Of a DNA stretch of 64,000 nucleotides, positions 49,914 through 56,766 are shown piece by piece. The translations under genes and the position numbers were made by a program. Origin of the DNA: Rhizobium sp. NXC24. Lineage in GTDB: Bacteria > Pseudomonadota > Alphaproteobacteria > Rhizobiales > Rhizobiaceae. The number at the start of each line of letters is the position of its first letter. The stretch's first letter is position 1. The stretch covers positions 744,001-808,000 of the forward strand of contig NZ_CP024314.1 of the NCBI RefSeq assembly GCF_002944315.1, written 5' to 3'. The notes under the pieces were generated by a model. The model was given only the letters and a program-made list of their open reading frames with translations, was not told where the DNA came from and did not search any database.

Positions 49914-51038
49914 GTGAAAGCATCCGATAGTTCAGCGACGGGAGAAGACCTTAGGTCGATCCCTGTCCCACCGCAGCGACGCTCGCTTCAGGCGGGTCGG
50001 ACAAGCCATCGATATGCATCGCTCGACGCGATGCGGGGCCTCGCTGCATTTGCGGTCGTTGTCTATCACCTTCAACGGCCCTATGCGCCTTTGGCCTATG
50101 TCGCGGTCGATTTCTTCTTTGTTCTCAGTGGCTTCGTCATTGCAAGGGCATATAGCGAAAAGCTCGCCAGCGGAATGCCGCTGGGCGCCTTCATGAAAGC
50201 TCGCTACGCACGCCTCTATCCGTTGTTCATACTCGGAACCTTCTACGGATTGGTGCAACTGCTGGCCCATTGGAATTGGTCGACCGACAGTGTCGGCGAT
50301 TTGCTCGCAAGCTTGATCTCGACAGCATTCATGCTGCCGTCCCCGAGCTTTTTGACGAGATCCGCAACGGATTTGTGGCCGCTATACCCTTTGAATGGGC
50401 CTGCGTGGTCGCTGTTCTGGGAGCTGCTCGTCAATCTGGTATTCGCCCTGATGCTTTTCAGGATGAGAACGAAATATCTGGCTATTCTCGCCGCGGCTTC
50501 GCTTGCGTGTTTGATTGCATCCGTTTCCATGCACCGGTCGCTCGACCTCGGCTGGGAATGGCGATCGGTCGACGGCGGACTGGCTCGCGTCTTTTTCTCC
50601 TTTGTCGTCGGCATGATCATATTCAGGGTTCAGAAAGACAGGCGTCCCGTCACCACCTATTTTGCGGTCCTGCCGATCGTCTTGATTTTCGCTCTGCTGT
50701 TTCTGCCGACCTATTCGCTGAAATTCGCCCTGTTCTTCTGCATCGTCATCTCGCCACTTATCGTCCTTGCCGGCACATATCTGGAAATTCCCGAGAGGAT
50801 TCAGCCGATTGGCATATTTCTCGGTTACCTCTCCTATCCGATCTATATGTGTCACAGGGGCTTTACCGAAATATATGAGCACTTCGTCCACAGCGATCAC
50901 ATGTCCCCGTGGATCTATATCGGAGGCTTTTTGGTGCTGATTTCGGTGATATCGCTTTTGTCGGCCCAGCTTGTCTCCATCGTGCCGAGATTGCGTTTTC
51001 CGCAGGGATGCGAACGCCGTAGACGCCAAAGCGTTTGA
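49914..51038 (+). CDS. Acyltransferase 3 family membrane protein (ExoZ/OafA type)
   Basis: 374-aa protein with about ten membrane helices. The family opening is YASLDAMRGLAAFAVVVYHLQRPYAPLAYVAVDFFFVLSGFVIARAYS, with the catalytic-type His of VVYHL and the FFFVLSGFVIA motif, then MKARYARLYPLF. Such enzymes O-acetylate or succinylate exopolysaccharide or lipopolysaccharide. A GTG at 49914, 6 bp after the glycosyltransferase stop, is the likely start; the first 35 residues are polar and cytoplasmic. Confidence 0.9.
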   Translation: MKASDSSATGEDLRSIPVPPQRRSLQAGRTSHRYASLDAMRGLAAFAVVVYHLQRPYAPLAYVAVDFFFVLSGFVIARAYSEKLASGMPLGAFMKARYARLYPLFILGTFYGLVQLLAHWNWSTDSVGDLLASLISTAFMLPSPSFLTRSATDLWPLYPLNGPAWSLFWELLVNLVFALMLFRMRTKYLAILAAASLACLIASVSMHRSLDLGWEWRSVDGGLARVFFSFVVGMIIFRVQKDRRPVTTYFAVLPIVLIFALLFLPTYSLKFALFFCIVISPLIVLAGTYLEIPERIQPIGIFLGYLSYPIYMCHRGFTEIYEHFVHSDHMSPWIYIGGFLVLISVISLLSAQLVSIVPRLRFPQGCERRRRQSV

Positions 51039-51043
51039 TCGGA

Positions 51044-51064
51044 GGCGGGAACGATTCTCCCGCC
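51044..51064 (+). terminator. Possible terminator hairpin
   Basis: GGCGGGA (51044-51050), 7-nt loop, TCCCGCC (51058-51064), 5 bp after the acyltransferase stop. The stem is GC-rich but no T-run follows, so it may be a weak or Rho-assisted stop. Confidence 0.35.
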
Positions 51065-51126
51065 GGTGGTCGTTCTCCATTTCGGTTTGATATATGAGCG
51101 TGTATATCTGCGGAAGTGGTGAAGCA

Positions 51127-51402
51127 ATGTTCGTCGAGCGCGCGCAAAATGGGGATTTTATTGTCGATTCTTCGGAAATCGCCGCTCGGTTTGGTCTCTC
51201 GCTTGCAGAATTTCGCCGCTACATGCAGCGCGGCTCCGTCACCTCTTCCGTGGAGGTGGGCACGGAAGATCACGCGGGAACGAAGCGCCTTTCCTTGCGA
51301 CTAGGCAACCGCATGTGGCGTGCGATTCTCGATGACGAGAACAGGGTGAAGCACGAGGAAATGACATTTCTCGGCAGGCAGCATGCGACACCCAAGTCCT
51401 GA
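51127..51402 (+). CDS. DUF6522-like small protein
   Basis: 91-aa protein: NGDFIVDSSEIAARFGLSLAEFRRYMQRGSVTSSVEVGTEDHAGTKRLSLRLGNRMWRAILDDENRV fits the DUF6522 pattern of short soluble proteins, often near redox or metal genes. Start at ATG 51127; an in-frame ATG at 51094 is possible. It is convergent with the ECF sigma gene, only 11 bp between stops. Confidence 0.7.
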   Translation: MFVERAQNGDFIVDSSEIAARFGLSLAEFRRYMQRGSVTSSVEVGTEDHAGTKRLSLRLGNRMWRAILDDENRVKHEEMTFLGRQHATPKS

Positions 51403-51413
51403 TACGACCCCTT

Positions 51414-52157
51414 CTACTGCGATGGTATTGAGGAATCCCTTTTCCCCGCGTGTATTGTGCGCAGCGCTGTAATCACCCGGTCGGCCATATCGGCGCAGCG
51501 GGCACCATCGAAGGGAAAGAGGGCGGAAAATGCTCCGGAAAACTGCTTTTCTATCGAAAGCCGCATCATCTTGCGGGCACGGTGCAGCCGGGTCTTGGTG
51601 GTCTCCGGTTTGATGTTGAGGAGGAACGCCGTTTCCTCCGTGCTGAAGCCTTCCACGTCGCGCAGAATGAAGACGGTGCGGAACTCGGCGGGCAGGGCAT
51701 CCACCGCATGTTCCAGCAGACGCCTCGTCTGATTTCGCGCCAATTCAGCCTCGGGATCGGCTGGCGCGAGCGAGGAGGGGAAGTGCAACAAACCGCCGCC
51801 TGACGCCTTGTTCTGCATGTCGATCTCCTCAAGCCCGGTAAAGTCGCGTCGTCGCTGCACGCGAGCGAATGCTTCGTTGAGCGCAATCCTCGTCAGCCAG
51901 GTCGATAGGCTGGAACTGCCGCGGAAGGCGGCGAGGTTGATAAACGCTTGCACATAGGTTGCCTGGACAACATCCTCCGCTTCCGCATCGTTGCCGACGA
52001 TGGCGCGCGCCGTTCGAAACAAGCGCTGGTTGTTGCGCTGGACAATGATCCGGATGGCATCCTCATCGCCAGCCTTGGCGCGAGCGATGAGTTCGGCTTC
52101 CGAATAGGTGGAAGGATCCGGCCGTTGTCGCTTGGCTGCGGCGGAGACGGCAGTCAT
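51414..52157 (-). CDS. ECF-type RNA polymerase sigma factor
   Basis: 247-aa sigma-70-family factor lacking region 1/3. Region 2 is AIRIIVQRNNQRLFRTARAIVGNDAEAEDVVQATYVQAFINLAAFRG; region 4 is ALPAEFRTVFILRDVEGFSTEETAFLLNIKPETTKTRLHRARKMMR. The linker is long (about 45 residues) and a 40-residue tail follows region 4 (ADMADRVITALRTIHAGKRD). No zinc-finger anti-sigma gene is next to it; it is the last gene after DUF4142 and cupredoxin genes, which may form its target or control set. Confidence 0.9.
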   Translation of the reverse strand: MTAVSAAAKRQRPDPSTYSEAELIARAKAGDEDAIRIIVQRNNQRLFRTARAIVGNDAEAEDVVQATYVQAFINLAAFRGSSSLSTWLTRIALNEAFARVQRRRDFTGLEEIDMQNKASGGGLLHFPSSLAPADPEAELARNQTRRLLEHAVDALPAEFRTVFILRDVEGFSTEETAFLLNIKPETTKTRLHRARKMMRLSIEKQFSGAFSALFPFDGARCADMADRVITALRTIHAGKRDSSIPSQ

Positions 52158-52175
52158 CGTGGCTCCTCTCTCTCC

Positions 52176-52496
52176 CTACGGCTGTACATTCAGTTCCCCG
52201 ATCATCATCGGATGAAAGCGGCAGTAAAATTTCACGTCGCCGGTGCGTTCGATGGTCATTTTCTTTTGCGACTTGGCCGGCAGGTCGATGTCGAAGCTGG
52301 CATCGCGCGCGGTGGCCGTGTGGCGGAATATATCATCGTTACGCCAGACGATCACGTCGCCGACGTGCAACGTGGCCGGCGGCAGGCCGAATTTCATATT
52401 CGCGATGGCGATTTGATATTCGGCCGACTTCGTCACCGTGCTGACCGTCATGAGCAGCAACCCCACGACAATCACCGATAGACGCTTTGTATTCAT
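52176..52496 (-). CDS. Exported cupredoxin (amicyanin/plastocyanin-like)
   Basis: 106-aa blue-copper-type protein with signal peptide (NTKRLSVIVVGLLLMTVSTV, cleavage near KSA-EY). The core strands YQIAIANMKFGLPPATLHVGDVIVWRNDDIFRHTATA supply the first His ligand (DIFRHT), and FYCRFHPMM supplies Cys, His and Met, a complete type 1 copper set with the short C-x2-H-x-M loop of amicyanin-like proteins. It lies 18 bp ahead of the sigma gene and 16 bp after the DUF4142 gene. Probably a periplasmic electron carrier. Confidence 0.9.
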   Translation of the reverse strand: MNTKRLSVIVVGLLLMTVSTVTKSAEYQIAIANMKFGLPPATLHVGDVIVWRNDDIFRHTATARDASFDIDLPAKSQKKMTIERTGDVKFYCRFHPMMIGELNVQP

Positions 52497-52512
52497 CGCG
52501 CCCATCGCCGGT

Positions 52513-53034
52513 TCATTTCATCGCCGCGGCAAGATGTTCCGCATGCGTTTGATGTTCCTGGAAGAGTGTAAGGCCGGTCTCCAACAGTGACTTGAGTTCG
52601 GCATTCTTTGCCGATGGGATCAGTTGCTTGGAAAGCGCGTCGTTGACCGCCTTGTGATAGGCCACTTCATTGTCGATATAGGCCTTGTCGAAGGCCTTGC
52701 CGTCCAACTTGCCGAGCTTGGCCAGTTCCTTGCTGGCTTGGGCACTCAGCGACTTGCTGACGTCATTGTCCTCAGGCGTGACCTTGAGTTTCTTGACCAG
52801 CGCCAGCGCCTGCTCGTTAACGGATTTGTGGTCGCGCTCCATAGTCTTGGCGAATTCGACCACCTCCGGATTCTTGCTTTTTTTCACCGCCTGCTCGGCA
52901 GCCGTGACGTCGATCTGTCCGGCGGTGTAGGCGATATGGGCGATTTGTGGATCGGAGATTTTCGCATCTGCGGCGATTGCTGCGGTGCTGGCGAAGCCGA
53001 CCAGGAATGTCGCGGTCAGAATGTGCTTGAACAT
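52513..53034 (-). CDS. DUF4142 exported protein
   Basis: 173-aa protein with signal peptide (FKHILTATFLVGFASTAAIAADA) and a DUF4142 ferritin-like helical domain (QIAHIAYTAGQIDVTAAEQAVKKSKNPEVVEFAKTMERDHKSVNEQALALVKKLKV; FDKAYIDNEVAYHKAVNDALSKQLIPSAKNAELKSLLETGLTLFQEHQTHAEHL). It leads the leftward operon DUF4142-cupredoxin-ECF sigma. Conserved His and Glu pairs (ERDH, EVAYH, EHQTHAEH) might bind metal. I start at ATG 53034, giving a clean signal peptide; function unknown. Confidence 0.9.
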   Translation of the reverse strand: MFKHILTATFLVGFASTAAIAADAKISDPQIAHIAYTAGQIDVTAAEQAVKKSKNPEVVEFAKTMERDHKSVNEQALALVKKLKVTPEDNDVSKSLSAQASKELAKLGKLDGKAFDKAYIDNEVAYHKAVNDALSKQLIPSAKNAELKSLLETGLTLFQEHQTHAEHLAAAMK

Positions 53035-53235
53035 GATTTGTCTCCCGTTCGTTGTTAATCCGGAGCGGACATTGGACACAGTGCCGTCCTTCGTCCGTTG
53101 GTCTCGTGTCGGAACTAGCCATTGGATAGAGTTGAGAGAAAAAGGTTCCCAAAAAAAATCGCGGACTTTTTGGGGTCAGGTGATTTTTGGGCGAAGGAGC
53201 GCTTTGGTTCTTCTTCGTGGAAGAATTTTCGGTCT
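53035..53235. other. Left part of the divergent DUF4142/mocD intergenic region
   Basis: About 200 bp that should hold the promoter of the leftward operon. It is more AT-rich than the surroundings, with an A/T run at 53148-53172. No clear ECF-type promoter pair is visible to me. Confidence 0.35.
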
Positions 53236-53257
53236 GAATGATAGAATTCTATCATTC
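53236..53257. promoter_or_regulatory. 22-bp perfect palindrome
   Basis: GAATGATAGAA (53236-53246) followed directly by its exact complement TTCTATCATTC (53247-53257). No gap, so a true palindrome suited to a dimeric regulator. Its half ATTCTATCAT resembles the ATTCCATCAT repeats at 53386-53436. It lies in the divergent gap, about 200 bp from DUF4142 and 260 bp from mocD. Confidence 0.75.
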
Positions 53258-53385
53258 GAATATTTCCCAAGTAGGAGGCCTCAAAAGGAAAAATGTCTGA
53301 TCCGCTGCTCATTGGGCGCAGCCGCTCTCCATCACGCTCTAGCGAGATCAGCGATGGTTGGTCTGCGCATGGATGGTCCTGAGGT

Positions 53386-53436
53386 ATTCCATCATGAATG
53401 AGATGGGCGGTTGATGGAATATGCTAGATTCCATCA
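53386..53436. promoter_or_regulatory. Repeated ATTCCATCAT half-sites upstream of mocD
   Basis: One ATTCCATCAT at 53386-53395, then an inverted pair TGATGGAAT (53412-53420) and ATTCCATCA (53428-53436) with a 7-bp spacer. Three arms of the same word, plus the related palindrome at 53236-53257, point to operators for one regulator. They lie 85-135 bp before the mocD start. Confidence 0.65.
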
Positions 53437-53520
53437 TCGTTGCATTGAGGCAAGCAAAAACTCGACCTATCATTCCTGTCATCAGGTGCGGCGCGCTGGT
53501 GTGCGTCGCGGGAGGCAGGA

Positions 53521-54606
53521 ATGAGCGAGACGGGAAAGCGTGATTACAGCCTGCTTGGCCCCAGCAGCCGGCTGGCGGTCGAAGCCGGACTGGCGGCGGC
53601 GGAGTGGTATCATACCGAGATTGCCCGCAAGGAGATGAAGGCGCTGATGCAGCGCTCCGATGCGGCCGCCATCCGCGACACGATCATCTGGCTCGGCAGC
53701 ATGGCGATCCTCGCCGGCCTTGGCATCTTTTTCTGGGGCTCCTGGCTTTGTGTCCCCTTCTTCCTGGCTTACGGCGTGCTTTACGGTTCGGCCTCTGATA
53801 GCCGCTGGCACGAATGCGGCCATGGCACGGCGTTCAAGACCCGCTGGATGAACGATGCGGTCTACGAGATCGCCTGCTTCATGATCATGCGCAATCCGGT
53901 GACCTGGCGCTGGAGCCATACCCGCCATCACACCGACACCGTCATCGTCGGCCGCGATCCGGAGATCGCCGTCATGCGGCCGCCGGATCTCGTGCGCCTG
54001 GTCCTGAACTTCTTCGGCATCGTCGATGTTTTCTATGCGATGCTCGACATGGTCCGCAATGCCTTCGGCATCATCAGCGCCACGGAGAAGACCTTCATTC
54101 CCGAGATGGAGCAGCCGAAGGCGATCCGTATCGCCCGCATCTGGAGCCTCATCTATATCGCCACGATTGCCGCCGCTATTGCCATGGGCTCGCTCTTGCC
54201 GCTGGTGCTGATCGGCCTGCCGCGGCTCTATGGCGCCTGGCATCATGTGCTGACCGGCCTGTTGCAGCATGGCGGGCTTGCCGACAATGTCATCGACCAC
54301 CGGCTGAACAGCCGCACGGTGCTGATGAACCCGGTAAGCCGCTTCATCTATTGGAACATGAACTACCATGTCGAACACCACATGTTCCCGATGGTGCCCT
54401 ATCATGCGCTGCCGAAGCTGCATGCGATGATCAAACACGATCTGCCGCGGCCCAATCCGTCGATCTGGTCGGGCTACCGCGAGATGATCCCGGCCTTCCT
54501 GCGGCAGTTGCGCAACGAGGATTATTTCCTGAAGCGCGACCTGCCGCCGACGGCGAGGCCCTATCGCGAGGAATTCCACACCGGGCTTGCCGAAGCGGCA
54601 CAATAA
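53521..54606 (+). CDS. mocD: MocD-like membrane fatty acid desaturase/hydroxylase-family enzyme
   Basis: 361-aa di-iron membrane oxygenase. The three His boxes are HECGHG (97-102), HTRHH (133-137) and HVEHH (283-287), with hydrophobic pairs at about 54-88 and 205-235. Similar to MocD of the rhizopine (3-O-methyl-scyllo-inosamine) catabolic genes, where MocD acts with the Rieske ferredoxin MocE to remove the O-methyl group. A MocE-like gene follows 59 bp downstream. mocF (reductase) and the other moc genes are absent here, so demethylation of a different methyl ether or a plain desaturase role is possible. ATG 53521 follows GGGAGGCAGGA. Confidence 0.85.
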   Translation: MSETGKRDYSLLGPSSRLAVEAGLAAAEWYHTEIARKEMKALMQRSDAAAIRDTIIWLGSMAILAGLGIFFWGSWLCVPFFLAYGVLYGSASDSRWHECGHGTAFKTRWMNDAVYEIACFMIMRNPVTWRWSHTRHHTDTVIVGRDPEIAVMRPPDLVRLVLNFFGIVDVFYAMLDMVRNAFGIISATEKTFIPEMEQPKAIRIARIWSLIYIATIAAAIAMGSLLPLVLIGLPRLYGAWHHVLTGLLQHGGLADNVIDHRLNSRTVLMNPVSRFIYWNMNYHVEHHMFPMVPYHALPKLHAMIKHDLPRPNPSIWSGYREMIPAFLRQLRNEDYFLKRDLPPTARPYREEFHTGLAEAAQ

Positions 54607-54665
54607 CCGCAGGCAACAACCTCAGCCAGAACGGCATATACAACGGCACATACAGGGAGGCAGGA

Positions 54666-54980
54666 ATGAGCGGCAACTGGATTAAGGTCTGTGCGGCGGA
54701 TGCGATCGACGAGGAGGACGTCATGCGCTTCGACCATGGCGGCAAGACCTTCGCCATCTATCGCAGTCCGGAAGACGACTATTTTGCCACCGACGGTTTG
54801 TGCACGCACGAGCAGGTCCATCTTGCCGACGGGCTGGTGATGGACAACATCATCGAATGTCCTAAGCACAACGGCCGCTTTGACTACCGCACCGGCGAGG
54901 CCAAGGGCGCCCCTGTCTGCGTCAACCTCAAAACCTATCCCGTCAAGGTCGAAAACGGCGCCGTTTTCATCGATATATGA
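54666..54980 (+). CDS. mocE: MocE-like Rieske-type [2Fe-2S] ferredoxin
   Basis: 104-aa soluble Rieske ferredoxin. Cluster ligands are C46 and H48 in LCTHEQVHL, and C65 and H68 in ECPKHNGRFD, with the FDYRTGEAKGAPVC fold closure. It would pass electrons to the MocD-like oxygenase just upstream. ATG 54666 has GGAGG 5 bp before it; the same frame is open far upstream antiphase to mocD, which is not coding. The same ribosome-site string precedes mocD. Confidence 0.92.
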   Translation: MSGNWIKVCAADAIDEEDVMRFDHGGKTFAIYRSPEDDYFATDGLCTHEQVHLADGLVMDNIIECPKHNGRFDYRTGEAKGAPVCVNLKTYPVKVENGAVFIDI

Positions 54981-55089
54981 GGGGCAGGCGATATTTGACT
55001 TGGGCTATCCGCATTCACATGAGCATCGGTCCTTGACGAATGGTATCGAGCTATAAATCTCTCCCCATCCAATTCTTATGGGGGACGCG

Positions 55090-55647
55090 ATGAAAATTCT
55101 CGGCATATCAGGCAGCCTTCGCAAGGGCTCATTCAACACGGCACTGCTGCACGCCGCTGTCGCGCTCGCGCCGCCCGGCGTTGAACTCATCGCCGGGACG
55201 ATCCATGGCATTCCGCTTTATGACGCGGATGTCGAGGCCGAAGGTATTCCGGAAAAGGTGAGCGACCTCAAGGAGCTGGCCGCAGCCTCCGACGGCCTGA
55301 TCCTGTTCACCCCGGAATACAACAATTCGCTTCCAGGCGTCTTCAAGAACGCGATCGACTGGATGAGCAGGCCACCCAGCGATATTCCCCGCGTCTTCCG
55401 GGCAAAACCCGTCGCCGTTCTCGGCGCCTCGCCCGGCAATTTCGGCACCATCCTTAGCCAGACTGCCTGGCTGCCCGTTCTGCGCACGCTCGGCGCCAAT
55501 CCCTGGTTCGGCGGCCGGCTGATGGTGTCTCGCGCCGGCAGCGTGTTCGATGCGGAAGGTCAAATCGTCGACGAGAAAGTGAAGCAGAACCTCGCCGCTT
55601 TCGTCGAGGGTTTCGCCGCCTTTATCGAAAGCACGCAAAAAAGCTGA
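55090..55647 (+). CDS. NADPH-dependent FMN reductase (ChrR/YieF type)
   Basis: 185-aa flavodoxin-fold reductase: KILGISGSLRKGSFNTALLHAA (FMN phosphate loop), SDGLILFTPEYNNSLPGVFKNAIDWMSR (the TPEYN...PG...KNAIDW family signature) and KPVAVLGASPGNFGT. Members reduce FMN, quinones, azo dyes or chromate. Start at ATG 55090, after GGGGGACG; ATG 55078 is less likely. It is alone, 109 bp after mocE. Confidence 0.92.
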   Translation: MKILGISGSLRKGSFNTALLHAAVALAPPGVELIAGTIHGIPLYDADVEAEGIPEKVSDLKELAAASDGLILFTPEYNNSLPGVFKNAIDWMSRPPSDIPRVFRAKPVAVLGASPGNFGTILSQTAWLPVLRTLGANPWFGGRLMVSRAGSVFDAEGQIVDEKVKQNLAAFVEGFAAFIESTQKS

Positions 55648-55776
55648 TCGACACATTTCGTGTAGTAAGGCAGATGCGGGAGCCTATGATCGAAGGATCG
55701 AATATCCTATTGTGATCGGCAGCGTCGGTTCGGCCGGCGCTTCCGGGGCCGCATACCATCCTTCCTTCGAGCCGAA

Positions 55777-56664
55777 ATGAAATCCAATACTGCCGGTTAT
55801 GTCTTCACGCTGTTGGCGATCAGCATATTCGCCATACAAGACGGCATCTCAAAACATCTGGTGAGTGCCTATCCGCCGCTCTTTGTGGCGATGATCCGCT
55901 ATTGGGCCTTCATGCTTTTTGCCGTCGCGTTGGCATCGCGCTCACCCGGCGGCTTGCGTGTCGCCATCCGCACCAAACGGCCGCGCCTGCAGATCGCCCG
56001 AGGGCTGCTGCTAGCCGCGCAGATCGTGGTCGCCATCTCGTCCTTCGTCGTCGTCGGCCTTGCCCGTTCGCAGGCGATCTTCTCATCCGGACCATTGATG
56101 GTCGCGTTGTTGTCCGTGCCGATCCTTGGCGAAAGGGTCGGTTGGCGGCGCTGGCTGGCGATCTGCATCGGCTTCGTCGGCGTGCTGCTGATCCTGAAGC
56201 CGGAAAGCGGCTTTTTCGACATTCGTTTCCTGCTGCCGCTTGCCGGTGCCCTGTTGTTTTCGCTGTATGTCGTTCTCACCCGCTATGTCAGCCGGGACGA
56301 TTCCGCGATGACGAGCTTCCTTTACACCGGTGTCGTCGGCGCCGTTGCCATGAGCTGCGTCGGACCGTTCTTCTGGGCACCGGTTGTGCCGTATGACTGG
56401 GCTTTCCTGGGTGTGCTCTGCCTCACGGGCATGTCGAGCCACTATTTTCTCATTCGCGCCTATGACCTTCTCGACGCGGTGGTGATCCAGCCGCTCACTT
56501 ATCTGCAGCTCGTATTCTCGGCGATCATCGCCGTATCGATCTTCGGCGAGACGCTCAATGTCTATACTGTGATAGGAGCCATCATCGTCGTGGCCGCGGG
56601 CATCTTCACGATTTGGCGCGAACACGTCCTGGCACGCGCCGGTGCCAGGACGTTGAAAGCGTAG
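55777..56664 (+). CDS. EamA/DMT-family transporter
   Basis: 295-aa inner-membrane protein with ten helices arranged as two EamA repeats (first: FTLLAISIFAIQDGISKHLV...; second: FLLPLAGALLFSLYVVLTRYVSRDD...). Typical parts: PPLFVAMIRYW, GLARSQAIFSSGPLMVALLSVPILGERVGWRRW and QPLTYLQLVFSAIIAVSIFGETLN. Such proteins export metabolites or amino acids; substrate unknown. The ribosome site is weak. A mosaic repeat follows its stop. Confidence 0.9.
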   Translation: MKSNTAGYVFTLLAISIFAIQDGISKHLVSAYPPLFVAMIRYWAFMLFAVALASRSPGGLRVAIRTKRPRLQIARGLLLAAQIVVAISSFVVVGLARSQAIFSSGPLMVALLSVPILGERVGWRRWLAICIGFVGVLLILKPESGFFDIRFLLPLAGALLFSLYVVLTRYVSRDDSAMTSFLYTGVVGAVAMSCVGPFFWAPVVPYDWAFLGVLCLTGMSSHYFLIRAYDLLDAVVIQPLTYLQLVFSAIIAVSIFGETLNVYTVIGAIIVVAAGIFTIWREHVLARAGARTLKA

Positions 56665-56670
56665 GGAGAG

Positions 56671-56766
56671 CGGTTCAGCGTTTTACGGAATCGCCTTCCC
56701 GCTCTATCACTTTGTTTTTACGCATTCCGGACGGAAAACCGGTTCGCACTTTCCTGGATTGCTCTA
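56671..56766. repeat. Rhizobial mosaic intergenic repeat (RIME-like)
   Basis: The stretch from CGGTTCAGCGTTTTACGG through ATCACTTTGTTTTTACGCAT, GGACGGAAAACCGGTTCGCA to TTTCCTGGATTGCTCTAG is of a kind I recognise as recurring between genes in Rhizobium and relatives. The two halves are imperfect inverted copies, so the RNA would fold into large stems. It fills the gap between the convergent EamA and exoP genes and overlaps the exoP stop by 3 bp. Confidence 0.6.

Noticed and set aside
53814..54665. Long open frame within mocD that continues into mocE
   Set aside because: Shadow of mocD in another frame (Arg/His/Pro-rich); mocE starts at ATG 54666 with a strong ribosome site.
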